This document shows positions 1-8,448 of a stretch of DNA of 64,000 nt, one piece after another. The stretch comes from Shinella yambaruensis (GTDB taxonomy: Bacteria; Pseudomonadota; Alphaproteobacteria; Rhizobiales; Rhizobiaceae): positions 248,001 through 312,000 of the forward strand of contig NZ_JALJCK010000004.1 in the NCBI RefSeq assembly GCF_022899355.1, written 5' to 3'. Under the pieces are notes generated by a model, which ran no database searches, had not been told where the DNA came from, and worked only from the letters and a program-made list of their open reading frames with translations. A program made the translations under genes and the position numbers. The stretch's first letter is position 1; each line of letters begins with the position of its first letter.

Positions 1-479
1 CCGTACTTGGTGGCGATGAGGTCTGCCGAGACGCCTTGCGGCATGAAATAGGCCGGGAAGTTGACGGAGGGATCCATGAACCAGGAGCCGCCCGACATGC
101 CGAGGCCGACGCGCGACATGCTCTCGACGCCGCCGGCGATGACGATGTCGTCCGCCCCTTGCGCGATCTTCGCCGCGCCGAAATTCACGGCGTCGAGGCC
201 GGAGGCGCAGAAGCGCGAGATCTGCATGCCCGGCGCGCGGGTCGAATAGCCCGCCTCGAAGGCGGCGGCCTTCGGGATCACCGAGCCGGCATCCATGACC
301 GGATCGACGCAGCCCATGACGATGTCGTCGACCTTGGCGGTGTCGAGCCCGTTGCGGTCGCGCACTGCCTCCAGCACCTTGGCGGCAAGGCGCACGGACG
401 GCACTTCGTGCAGCGAGCCGTCCTTCTTGCCGCGCCCGCGCGGGGTGCGCACATGATCGTAGATGAAGACGTCGGTCAT
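1..479 (-). CDS. Acetyl-CoA C-acetyltransferase (thiolase), N-terminal part
   Basis: This is the N-terminal 159 residues of a thiolase; the rest lies beyond the left edge. It begins MTDVFIYDHVRTPRGRGKK, typical of the family, and contains the nucleophilic cysteine in ISRFCASGLDAVN, followed by the GGVESMS stretch. Thiolases perform the last, CoA-dependent cleavage of 3-ketoacyl-CoA to acetyl-CoA in beta-oxidation. An AGGAG-like ribosome site lies just upstream of the ATG at 479. It is the third gene of a leftward run after the acyl-CoA dehydrogenase and a small gene, which supports a fatty acid or branched-chain acyl-CoA degradation role rather than PHB synthesis. The exact substrate cannot be read from the sequence. 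Confidence 0.93.
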   Translation of the reverse strand, partial: MTDVFIYDHVRTPRGRGKKDGSLHEVPSVRLAAKVLEAVRDRNGLDTAKVDDIVMGCVDPVMDAGSVIPKAAAFEAGYSTRAPGMQISRFCASGLDAVNFGAAKIAQGADDIVIAGGVESMSRVGLGMSGGSWFMDPSVNFPAYFMPQGVSADLIATKY

Positions 480-535
480 TTTAATTTCTCCTCACTGCGG
501 CCATGTGGTCGCTATCGGTGCAGATGCACCCGAAA

Positions 536-775
536 CTATTTCAGGGTCCACTTGCCTCGTCGGTCGTCTTCGGCAGAGACAAGCCGACCCTTCTTTCTTA
601 ACTCTGTCGCGGCCCAACGCATGTCATATTGCCACGAGTAGAATAGGTCGCTTTCGCGAAGTTCTTTTTCATGGTGCGACCAAATGTGTTGGGCGACGAA
701 GAGTATCGAAGCCGTGCCATTGTTGGCCTTCAGAGCTTCAACCACCCAGCCAGTCAAATCAGCTTTCGTTGCCAT
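536..775 (-). CDS. Small hypothetical protein (79 aa)
   Basis: This is a 79-residue protein beginning MATKADLTGWVVEALKANNG and ending RRGKWTLK. The pattern, with helices followed by a KKGRL...GKWTL hairpin, looks like a small winged-helix fold of the kind seen at the N-termini of Mrr-like and restriction-associated proteins. That fold assignment is inference, and I recognise it only as a conserved hypothetical of rhizobia. It sits between the acyl-CoA dehydrogenase and thiolase genes on the same strand, 33 bp after the former. Its codon use is visibly more A/T-rich than that of its neighbours (for example gaa, aaa, ttg, gat), which suggests a later insertion into the operon. The function is unknown. 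Confidence 0.72.
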   Translation of the reverse strand: MATKADLTGWVVEALKANNGTASILFVAQHIWSHHEKELRESDLFYSWQYDMRWAATELRKKGRLVSAEDDRRGKWTLK

Positions 776-808
776 TTCTCCCCCCGAAGACGTGACTTAC
801 TTATGGCT

Positions 809-2605
809 TCAAAACGCCTCGGCCGGAAGCTCCATCATCGTGTCGGCGCCGGCCTCGATGCGGGCCTTGCGCAGCGCGGTTTCCGGCATCAGGCGCTCCA
901 TGAAGAATTTCGCGGTGACCAGCTTGTTCTTCAAGAAGTCCTCGCGCTTGCCCGCGCCCGCCGCAAGGCCGTCCTCGGCGGCCTTGGCGATCTTCGCCCA
1001 CATGTAGCCGATGACGACGAGGCCGAAGAGGTGCATGTAATCGGTCGAGCCGGCGCCGGCATTGTCGGGCTTGGCCATGGCGTTCTGCATGAACCACATG
1101 GTGGACGCCTGGAGGTCGTTCAAGCCCTTCTTCAGGTGCTTGGTGAAATAGGCGAGCTTCTCGTCCCCCCGGTTCTCCTCGCAGAAATCGCCGATCTCCT
1201 TGAAGAGGGCCATGACGGCGCGCCCGCCGTTCAGCCCGAGCTTGCGGCCGACGAGGTCGAGCGCCTGGATGCCGTTGGCGCCCTCGTAGATCATGGCGAT
1301 GCGCGCATCGCGCACATACTGGCTCATGCCGTGCTCTTCGATATAGCCGTGGCCGCCGAAGACCTGCTGGGCCATGACGGCGTGGTCGAAACCCTTGTCG
1401 GTCAGCACGCCCTTGAGGATCGGCGTCATCAGGCCGAGGATGTCGTCGGCGGCCTGGCGTTCCTTCTCGTCGGCAGCGCGGTGGGCGATGTCGGATTTCA
1501 GCGCCGTCCAGAGCGTGAAGGCGCGGCCGCCCTCGGTCCAGGCCTTGATGGTCATCAGGGCGCGGCGGATGTCGGGGTGGACGATCAGCGGATCGGCCTT
1601 GCCGGCGGGGTTCTTCGCGCCGGAGAGCGAGCGGCCCTGCAGGCGCTCGCGGGCATAGTCGGCGGCGTTCTGGTAGGCGATTTCGGCGATCGACAGGCCC
1701 TGGAGGCCGACGCCGAGACGGGCCTCGTTCATCATCACGAACATGGCGTTGAGGCCCTTGTTCTCCGCCCCGATGAGGTAGCCGGTCGCCTCGTCATAGT
1801 TCATGACGCAGGTGGCGTTGCCGTGGATACCCATCTTGTGCTCGATGGCGCCGCAGGAAACCGTGTTGCGCGCGCCCGGCGTGCCGTCTTCCTCGAGCAG
1901 GAATTTCGGCACGATGAAGAGCGAGATGCCCTTGGTGCCTTCCGGCGCGCCCTCGATGCGGGCGAGCACCAGGTGCACGATGTTCTCCGACATGTCGTGC
2001 TCGCCGGCGGAGATGAAGATCTTCTGGCCGGAAATCCTGTAGGAGCCGTCGGCCTGCGGTACGGCCTTGGTGCGCAGAAGCCCGAGATCGGTGCCGCAAT
2101 GGGGCTCCGTCAGGTTCATGGTGCCGGTCCAGACGCCTTCCACCATCTTCGGAAGATACGCGGCCTTCTGCTCCTCGGAGCCGTGCACGAGGATCGCGGC
2201 GATCGCGCCCTGCGTCAGGCCCGGATACATGGTGAGCGCCATGTTGGCCGAGGACATGTACTCGCCGACGGCGGTGTGCAGCACGTAGGGAAGGCCCTGG
2301 CCACCGAATTCCTCGGGCACCGCAAGGCCGATCCAGCCGCCCTGGCGATAGAGATCATAGGCCTGCTTGAAGCCCTTCGGCACCGTGACCGTCGCATCGT
2401 CATGGCGCTTGCAGCCTTCCTGGTCGCCGGAAAGGTTGACCGGGAACAGCACTTCTTCCGCCACCTTCGCCGCCTCGCTGGCAATCGCTTCCAGCATGTC
2501 GCCCGTCGCGTCGGCGAAGCCGGGCAGGTTGTTGTACCGCTCCAGCGCCAGAACGTCGTTCAGGATGAAAAGCGTGTCATTCACGGGGGCCTTGTAGGTC
2601 GGCAT
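809..2605 (-). CDS. Acyl-CoA dehydrogenase with C-terminal extension
   Basis: This is a 598-residue flavoprotein of the large acyl-CoA dehydrogenase class (about 590-600 aa; AcdA/DmdC-like), with an extra C-terminal domain. It should oxidise acyl-CoA to enoyl-CoA, passing electrons to ETF. Visible marks are the [10 protein letters not shown] flavin region (residues 166-175), FGGHGY (416-421) and the catalytic glutamate in [12 protein letters not shown] (Glu441). The start at [10 protein letters not shown] (2605) is preferred over an in-frame ATG 48 bp upstream because family members begin this way. It is the first gene of a leftward operon ending in thiolase. A perfect palindrome about 65 bp upstream of the start probably controls it. 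Substrate chain length is unknown; methylthiopropionyl-CoA is possible for this subfamily. Confidence 0.93.
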   Translation of the reverse strand: MPTYKAPVNDTLFILNDVLALERYNNLPGFADATGDMLEAIASEAAKVAEEVLFPVNLSGDQEGCKRHDDATVTVPKGFKQAYDLYRQGGWIGLAVPEEFGGQGLPYVLHTAVGEYMSSANMALTMYPGLTQGAIAAILVHGSEEQKAAYLPKMVEGVWTGTMNLTEPHCGTDLGLLRTKAVPQADGSYRISGQKIFISAGEHDMSENIVHLVLARIEGAPEGTKGISLFIVPKFLLEEDGTPGARNTVSCGAIEHKMGIHGNATCVMNYDEATGYLIGAENKGLNAMFVMMNEARLGVGLQGLSIAEIAYQNAADYARERLQGRSLSGAKNPAGKADPLIVHPDIRRALMTIKAWTEGGRAFTLWTALKSDIAHRAADEKERQAADDILGLMTPILKGVLTDKGFDHAVMAQQVFGGHGYIEEHGMSQYVRDARIAMIYEGANGIQALDLVGRKLGLNGGRAVMALFKEIGDFCEENRGDEKLAYFTKHLKKGLNDLQASTMWFMQNAMAKPDNAGAGSTDYMHLFGLVVIGYMWAKIAKAAEDGLAAGAGKREDFLKNKLVTAKFFMERLMPETALRKARIEAGADTMMELPAEAF

Positions 2606-2668
2606 GCTCGGATTCCTCACCTGTCCTGCGGACATGCGTCCGCTCCTTGGCAAGGGATACTATAAAAC

Positions 2669-2692
2669 TTTGACGTTTGCGTAAACGTCAAA
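2669..2692. promoter_or_regulatory. Perfect palindromic operator upstream of the acyl-CoA dehydrogenase
   Basis: The arms TTTGACGTTT (2669-2678) and AAACGTCAAA (2683-2692) are exact reverse complements separated by GCGT. The site is about 65 bp upstream of the acyl-CoA dehydrogenase start. The layout resembles sites of MerR-type regulators such as LiuR that control branched-chain and fatty acyl-CoA degradation. That assignment is from memory of the motif and is tentative. No regulator gene is adjacent in this window. Confidence 0.65.
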
Positions 2693-2851
2693 ACGTAGCG
2701 GGGCGGCGAAATTTTCCTCGGGCGGGGAGGGGGGAGCGTTGCCGGCGGGGTGGCGGATGGAATCCCCCGCGCCCATGGCTGTGCCGCAAACGGTCGTCTT
2801 TCCCCGCAAGGACCATTCTATGAGCAAATCGTTAAAAAATTTCCGGGGCGA

Positions 2852-2868
2852 TTAACCCCTTGTTTACC
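2852..2868 (+). promoter_or_regulatory. Near-consensus CtrA box upstream of podJ
   Basis: The sequence reads TTAA, seven bases, then TTTACC, one mismatch from the CtrA consensus TTAA-N7-TTAACC used by alphaproteobacterial cell-cycle genes. It lies about 230 bp before the podJ start. The position and the downstream polarity gene make a cell-cycle site plausible, but a single near-match is weak evidence on its own. Confidence 0.4.
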
Positions 2869-3100
2869 ATGTTTCATGAATTGTGACGCCTGAGGGCATG
2901 GGATCGGGAATCATTTCGGCTTCCCTTTGTGACGACCGGACAGGCGGTCCGGAGCCGGACAGGGGCGATACTGTTTCCCATTGCGCATGCAGTGTTTGAC
3001 GGCGGGGATCCGCCGATATGGAAGAAAAGGCGCAGCCGGGCGGCAGTGCTTTCAAAAGTATCTCCCGGCAGGCCGGATGGCCGCCAAAGCGAGGCGAAAG

Positions 3101-6100
3101 ATGAACGGATCGCGAAACCCGCAACGTCACGGCGAAAGATCCTCGCTCGACGCGCTCAATCGCACCATCGAGGGGCTGGAAGCCCGCATCGAGGGCCTGA
3201 TGGCGGGTGGCCGGGAGGCGCGCGGCCGCGGCGAGGAGCGCTATGCACCCCGCGGCGAGCAGCCCCGTTACGATTCGGCGCGCGCGATCCCGTTGCGCGA
3301 CGACCCGGTTTCCGAAATCGTGCAGCGCCAGCGCGCGATCGACGGGGGCCGCGAACGCGTCGCCCAGCGTCTGGAGCGCCGCCCGCTTTCGGCCGATCAC
3401 CATGCCGCCGCCCAGCAGGCCCATGCTGCCTATGGCGGCCAGCAGACAAGTGCCGCTTATGGCGGCCAGCAGGCGCATCCGGCCTATGGCCATCAGCAGG
3501 CCGCGCCCGCCCGTGCGGACAATTCCGTCGAGGATATCGCCAAGGCGCTCGTTTCGCTGCGCCAGGACCTGAAGAAGGACATCGCCGACGGGCTGGAGCG
3601 CGAGATGCAGTCGCTGCGCTCGGAGATCCGCGGCATCCGCCAGATGGCCGAGGGCCGCGACAACAATGACGACCTGCGCGAGGAGCTGCTGCGGCTTTCC
3701 ACCGGCATCAACCAGCTCGGCCGCCAGTCGGGTCAGGCGGTCGGCCAGACGGAAGGCCTGCGCGTCGAATTCGACGAACTGCGTTCGGTGCTCGACGGGC
3801 TCGCCCGCGAGGATTCCGTGCGCCGCATGGAGGATCGCTGGAGCGGCGTCGAGAAGAAACTCTCGATCTTCGACCAGACGCGCGACGACGAGCTGGTGGC
3901 GCTTGCCTATCGGCTGGACGAGCTGAAGAGCCAGATCGGCGCCATAAGCGCCACGCCGGCCATCCACGCGCTCGAAGGCAAGATCGAGACCATCGCCCGC
4001 GCCATCGACATGCTGGCCCGCCAGGCGCAGCCGGATGACGGCCGGTTCGTTTCCGCCGTCACCTCGCAGTTCGAGGGGCTGGATGCCCGTCTCGACGAAA
4101 TCAGCCGGGCGATCGCCGCGGCCGGCCGCATGCAGCAGTCGTCCATGGCCGACAACGGCATGATGCAGCGCCTCGAAGGCCGCATCGCCGATCTCGCCGG
4201 CCAGCTCGATCTCATCGCCCACCGTCCGGAGCCCGTGCCGGACCAGGGCCTTGCCTTGCGCATCGAGGCGCTGGCGAACCGCATCGAGGACCTGTCGAAC
4301 GAGCGCACGGCGCTGCGCCTCGAGGAGCGGATCGAGCAGCTCTCGCAGATGCTGGAGCAAAGCCAGCAGGCCGCGCCCGCCCAGGGCAGCGACGAGCTCG
4401 CCTACTATCTCTCCGACATTTCCCGCAAGATCGACGCGCTCGACCAGGGCAGCGTCAACGACCAGCTCGCCGAGCGGCTGGACGCGCTTGCCCGCCGCAT
4501 CGACAGCCTCGACGTGCCGACCGGCAGCCCCTTCCAGGAAGACCGTTTCGCCCATATCGAGGGCCGCCTTTCGGCGATTGCCGACCGGCTCGATGCGACC
4601 CGCGTCGCCCCGGCGGGCGACCATGAGGCCCTGCGGGGCCTCGAGGCGCAGATCGCGCATCTCTCCACGCTGATCAGTACGCCGTCCGCCGCGGCGCCCG
4701 TGCCCGCCGAGTTCGAGAACCGTCTTGCGACGATCGAGGACTACATGGCGACCAATGACGAATATATCGTCGAGGCCGCCCGCCAGGCGGCGGAAGCCGT
4801 GATGGAAGCCTACCGCCATGCCGGTCCGGCCACGGCTGCCAGCACCGACATGGAGGCGATCGCCGGCCTTGCCGACGACCTGCGCGTTCTGGAGGAGCTG
4901 AGCCGCTCGAGCGAGGAGCGCACCGCGCGCACCTTCGATGCGTTGCACGACACGCTGGTGCAGATCGCCGGCCGCCTCGAGCAGCTCGACGCCCCGCACG
5001 AGACCTTCGGCCGTCGCGAGGCTGTCATGCCGCGCGCCGAGATGCCGGCCATGGACGTGGAGCGCCACGCTGCTCCCGTCTCCAGCATCTACGGCAACGA
5101 CTACCCTTTTGACGATGACGGCTTCGGGGCCCGCGAGACCCGCAAGGCCGAAGCCGAGGCGCCGCAGGAGGAAAGCCGCTTTGCCGAGATCGAGGTCGAG
5201 AACATTCCCGTTCCCGAGCGTCCCGCCCCGGAAGAGACGCTTGCGGACGAGCCCGCCGTGCTCGCTGCCGGCCAGCAGGCGGAGGTCCAGGCCAAGGGTG
5301 GCCTGCTCGCCGGCCTGAAGCGCCGCTTCGCCCCCGGCCGCAAGGAGGCCGCACCGCAGGCCGAACGCCAGCAGATCGACCCGACGCCCTCGCTCGACCC
5401 CACGGACGAGCTGGCGCCGGAAGAGGCGAACCAGCTGCTGGAGCCGGGCTCCGGCGTGCCGGACGTCCGCCGCATCCTCGAGCGCGTGCGGGCCGGCCAG
5501 GCTTCGGGAAGCCGCCCGGCGGCCGGCAGCGAAGGCGAGAAGGCGGATTTCATCGCTGCCGCCCGCCGCGCCGCCAAGCTTGCCGCCGAGGAGACCGATA
5601 CGATCTCCCGCGTCGCTCCCGCCAGGAAGACGGAAAAGCTGGCGAAGGGCGAGAAGCCGGCATCGGCGCTGTCGCGCCATCGCCGGCCGATCCTGCTTGC
5701 CGTCGGCGCCGTGCTGCTGGCGATCATGTCCTATCCGCTGGTCAACACGCTGGTGGCGGGCGACGAGGCGCCGGCCGTGGTCGAGCAGACCGCCATCACG
5801 ACGAACGAGACCGCACCGGTCGAGACCACGGCGGGCGCGGGCGACACCGCGACCGCCAGCACCGCCGCCATGCCCGCCGCCGGCGAGGAAACCTTGACGG
5901 ATCCGGTCGCCGGCGACGGTGATGATGCCGGGAGCGGGGCGACGCGCGGCCTTGCCGACACGCAGACGAATGCCGGCGCCGAGCCGACGCCGACCCAGAC
6001 CGCCGCCACCGGCAGCGCGGCGCTGACGGCGCCGGCCGAGACGACAGACGGCGCAGCGACGGCCGGCTTCGAGCCGGTGACGACGCCGGAAACCGCTGCC

Positions 6101-7009
6101 GTCGAGGAAGCGCTGCCGGTCGACCAGACGCAGACGGCGGCGATCGTCGTTCCGGAAGCGATCACCCCGGCCTCGCTCTCGAAGGCGGCGACCGACGGCG
6201 ATCCGCTGGCGCTGTTCGAGATCGGCGCACGCTATACGGAAGGCCGCGGCGTTGCGATGGACCTCGCGGAGGCCGCCCGCTGGTACGAGCTTTCCGCCGC
6301 CCGCGGCTTCGCGCCCGCCGAATACCGTCTCGCCAACCTCTACGAGAAGGGCCAGGGCGTCGAGCGCGACCTGCCGCGCGCCCGCGAGCTCTACGAGGTC
6401 GCGGCGAACAAGGGCAATGCGAGCGCCATGCACAATCTCGCCGTTCTCCTCGCCACGGGCGTCGGCACCGAGCAACCGGATTTCGACGGCGCGGCCAAGT
6501 GGTTCCAGAAGGCTTCCGAGTTCGGCGTGCGCGACAGCCAGTTCAACCTCGCCATCCTCTATGCGCGCGGCAACGGCGTGAAGCAGGACCTGGAGGAATC
6601 CTACAAGTGGTTCGCCATCGCCGCCCGCGATGGCGACGGCGATGCGGCGCAGAAGCGCGACGAGGTGGCCAACGCCATGCGCCCGGAGCAGCTTTCCAGC
6701 GCCAAGGCGAAGGCGGACCTGTGGAAGCCGCAGCCGCTCGACGAGAAGACCAATTCGGCGGACCTGCCCGATGAATGGGTCGGCAAGCCGACGAAGACCG
6801 CCAGCGTCGACATGAAGAAGGCGATCCGCAACATCCAGGCGATCCTCAACAACAACGGTTTCAATGCCGGCACGCCGGACGGCGCGATGGGCAAGAAGAC
6901 GGTCGCCGCCATCAAGGCCTTCCAGAAGTCCGTCGGCCAGAAGGAAACCGGCGAGATCGACGATGCGCTGGTGACGGAGCTCCTGAAGCGCAACAAGCAG
7001 CCGAGCTGA
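3101..7009 (+). CDS. podJ: PodJ-like polar organelle development protein
   Basis: This is a 1302-residue polarity scaffold. It has a long cytoplasmic coiled-coil N-terminal part with repeated LEGRI / RIDAL-type heptads up to about residue 700, an acidic and proline-rich stretch, and one membrane segment at about 864-886 after a basic stop (RHRRP). The periplasmic part has a Thr/Ala-rich linker, Sel1 repeats (about 1034-1190, with repeated GxGVxxDLxxAxxWY units) and a C-terminal peptidoglycan-binding domain (about 1241-1298). This is the architecture of Agrobacterium and Sinorhizobium PodJ, which marks the old pole and helps pole maturation and division. The ATG at 3101 follows a GAGGCGAAAG ribosome site and gives the family start MNGSRNPQRHGERSSLDAL. 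Earlier in-frame starts look non-coding. Confidence 0.92.
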   Translation: MNGSRNPQRHGERSSLDALNRTIEGLEARIEGLMAGGREARGRGEERYAPRGEQPRYDSARAIPLRDDPVSEIVQRQRAIDGGRERVAQRLERRPLSADHHAAAQQAHAAYGGQQTSAAYGGQQAHPAYGHQQAAPARADNSVEDIAKALVSLRQDLKKDIADGLEREMQSLRSEIRGIRQMAEGRDNNDDLREELLRLSTGINQLGRQSGQAVGQTEGLRVEFDELRSVLDGLAREDSVRRMEDRWSGVEKKLSIFDQTRDDELVALAYRLDELKSQIGAISATPAIHALEGKIETIARAIDMLARQAQPDDGRFVSAVTSQFEGLDARLDEISRAIAAAGRMQQSSMADNGMMQRLEGRIADLAGQLDLIAHRPEPVPDQGLALRIEALANRIEDLSNERTALRLEERIEQLSQMLEQSQQAAPAQGSDELAYYLSDISRKIDALDQGSVNDQLAERLDALARRIDSLDVPTGSPFQEDRFAHIEGRLSAIADRLDATRVAPAGDHEALRGLEAQIAHLSTLISTPSAAAPVPAEFENRLATIEDYMATNDEYIVEAARQAAEAVMEAYRHAGPATAASTDMEAIAGLADDLRVLEELSRSSEERTARTFDALHDTLVQIAGRLEQLDAPHETFGRREAVMPRAEMPAMDVERHAAPVSSIYGNDYPFDDDGFGARETRKAEAEAPQEESRFAEIEVENIPVPERPAPEETLADEPAVLAAGQQAEVQAKGGLLAGLKRRFAPGRKEAAPQAERQQIDPTPSLDPTDELAPEEANQLLEPGSGVPDVRRILERVRAGQASGSRPAAGSEGEKADFIAAARRAAKLAAEETDTISRVAPARKTEKLAKGEKPASALSRHRRPILLAVGAVLLAIMSYPLVNTLVAGDEAPAVVEQTAITTNETAPVETTAGAGDTATASTAAMPAAGEETLTDPVAGDGDDAGSGATRGLADTQTNAGAEPTPTQTAATGSAALTAPAETTDGAATAGFEPVTTPETAAVEEALPVDQTQTAAIVVPEAITPASLSKAATDGDPLALFEIGARYTEGRGVAMDLAEAARWYELSAARGFAPAEYRLANLYEKGQGVERDLPRARELYEVAANKGNASAMHNLAVLLATGVGTEQPDFDGAAKWFQKASEFGVRDSQFNLAILYARGNGVKQDLEESYKWFAIAARDGDGDAAQKRDEVANAMRPEQLSSAKAKADLWKPQPLDEKTNSADLPDEWVGKPTKTASVDMKKAIRNIQAILNNNGFNAGTPDGAMGKKTVAAIKAFQKSVGQKETGEIDDALVTELLKRNKQPS

Positions 7010-7020
7010 TCGGCGGACCG

Positions 7021-7050
7021 CCGGAGAGGTCCTGAAAGCGGCTTCTCCGG
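7021..7050 (+). terminator. Hairpin after podJ
   Basis: CCGGAGA (7021-7027) pairs with TCTCCGG (7044-7050), beginning 12 bp after the podJ stop. No clear T-run follows, so it may be a weak or factor-assisted terminator or an mRNA end-stabilising hairpin. Confidence 0.4.
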
Positions 7051-7212
7051 TTGACTTGTCCCCACCCTGCGGGCATGACGCTCACCACAGTGCGGCACAC
7101 CGTTCACGATGTGCAACGGACGCTGTGGCATTGTGTATTCGCCGTACGATTTCATCCTTAAATCGGCCCCGATTTCAGGAATGATGCGGTAGAAATTTTC
7201 ATGTCGCTCCAA

Positions 7213-7242
7213 GATGATAAGCGTTCGAGAAACGTTATCATC
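7213..7242. promoter_or_regulatory. Near-palindrome upstream of the TauE/TIGR02186 operon
   Basis: The left arm GATGATAAGCGTT (7213-7225) and right arm AACGTTATCATC (7231-7242) are reverse complements apart from one extra G. It is about 280 bp upstream of the exporter start. It could be an operator for a dimeric regulator or a transcribed hairpin. The binding protein is unknown. Confidence 0.45.
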
Positions 7243-7521
7243 CTGAAAGGGCGGCAGAGCGGCTCCCGCAAGCGTGCAGAATGCGCCTTGCGTCCGGAAC
7301 TGCGAAAAAGAGCGGCGCGCGCCGGAAGGCTGCGCCCGTGCCCGATCCTTGCGTGATGCAAGGCGCAACCGGCTGCCGGAGGGGCCTCACCTTCCCGCGG
7401 CGGGGCGCTTCCGTGCATTCGCAGCCTGCCGAAGGAGAGCCGCGACGGCAGGCGGAACGGTCAGCGGCCGCCGGATGTCTTGAGCCCGCGCAAGCGGAAA
7501 TTTGCCGATCGGGGTATTGTT

Positions 7522-8448
7522 GTGACTGTCTATCTGCCCATTGCAGAGCTCTCGGTGAACATCTTCATCATTCTCGGCATGGGCGCGGCCGTCGGCTTCC
7601 TTTCCGGCATGTTCGGGGTCGGCGGCGGCTTCCTCATCACACCGCTCCTCATCTTCTACAACATCCCGCCGATCGTCGCCGTCGCGACGGGTGCCAACCA
7701 GGTCGTCGCCTCCTCGATATCGGGCGCGCTTTCGCATTTCCGGCGTGGAACGCTGGATGTGAAGCTCGGCACGGTGCTGCTCTTCGGCGGCCTTGCGGGC
7801 GCCACCGTCGGTATCTGGATCTTCTCGCTCCTGCGCAGCGTCGGCCAGCTCGATCTCGTCATCTCGCTGCTCTATGTCGTGCTGCTCGGCACCGTCGGCA
7901 TCTTGATGCTGCTCGAGAGCATCCGGGCGCTGCGCCGCGCGGCGAACAACCAGCCCGTCTCGCTGCGCCGGCCCGGCCAGCACAGCTGGGTGCATCGCCT
8001 GCCGCTGAAGATGCGTTTCAAGAAGTCGAAGATCTACCTCTCCGTCATCCCGGTCATTGGCCTCGGTTTCGGCATCGGCATTCTCACCTCCATCATGGGC
8101 GTCGGCGGCGGCTTCATCATGGTGCCGGCCATGATCTATCTCCTGCGCATCCCGACCAATGTCGTCGTCGGCACCTCGCTGTTCCAGATCATCTTCGTCA
8201 CCGCCTATACGACGATGATGCAGGCGACGACCAACTATTCGGTCGATATCGTGCTCGCCTTTATCCTGATGGTGGCGGGCGTCATCGGCGCGCAGTACGG
8301 CGTGCGCGTCGGCCAGAAGCTGCGCGGCGAACAGTTGCGTGCGCTGCTGGCGCTGCTCGTCCTTGCCGTCGGTGCCCGCCTTGCCGTCGATCTCGTCGTC
8401 ACGCCGGCCGATGTCTATTCCGTCGTCAGCGAGGGGGTCTATCGATGA
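7522..8448 (+). CDS. Sulfite exporter TauE/SafE family membrane protein
   Basis: This is a 308-residue integral membrane protein with the two internally repeated halves of the TauE/SafE family. Each half carries the glycine-rich motif GVGGGF (GMFGVGGGFLITPLL near the N-terminus and IMGVGGGFIMVPAM in the middle). Members export small anions such as sulfite or sulfoacetate across the inner membrane. The start is taken at GTG 7522 (VTVYLPIAELSVN), which matches relatives; a longer frame from 7480 would add a basic, unrelated stretch. Its stop overlaps the next gene's start (ATGA), so translation is coupled to the TIGR02186 protein. The pairing is recurrent in rhizobia, but the transported molecule is not established. 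Confidence 0.87.
   Translation: MTVYLPIAELSVNIFIILGMGAAVGFLSGMFGVGGGFLITPLLIFYNIPPIVAVATGANQVVASSISGALSHFRRGTLDVKLGTVLLFGGLAGATVGIWIFSLLRSVGQLDLVISLLYVVLLGTVGILMLLESIRALRRAANNQPVSLRRPGQHSWVHRLPLKMRFKKSKIYLSVIPVIGLGFGIGILTSIMGVGGGFIMVPAMIYLLRIPTNVVVGTSLFQIIFVTAYTTMMQATTNYSVDIVLAFILMVAGVIGAQYGVRVGQKLRGEQLRALLALLVLAVGARLAVDLVVTPADVYSVVSEGVYR

Larger units (their letters stand above)
2606..3100. other. Gene-free region between acyl-CoA dehydrogenase and podJ
   Basis: This 495-bp divergent intergenic stretch holds the palindromic operator at 2669-2692, a G-rich block (2719-2740), an AT-richer segment around 2820-2880 that probably contains the podJ promoter, a CtrA-like box, and two GANTC methylation sites (2760-2764 and 2908-2912). 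An open frame continues upstream of the chosen podJ start, but it lacks a good ribosome site and does not resemble protein. Confidence 0.6.
7010..7521. other. Gene-free region before the TauE-like gene
   Basis: This 512-bp region contains the podJ 3' hairpin, an AT-richer promoter-like patch (7140-7210), the near-palindrome at 7213-7242 and a small hairpin CCTTGC/GCAAGG (7347-7363). No convincing short gene was found. The longer open frames in it are GC-driven extensions of frames overlapping the exporter gene. Confidence 0.5.

Noticed and set aside
671-2665. Long open frame antisense to the acyl-CoA dehydrogenase
   Set aside because: His/Arg/Gly/Leu-rich shadow of a clear gene in the opposite strand.
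2864-6475. Very long open frame (1203 codons) antisense to podJ
   Set aside because: Arg/Gly/Ala-rich translation without any domain, explained by high GC at third positions of podJ.
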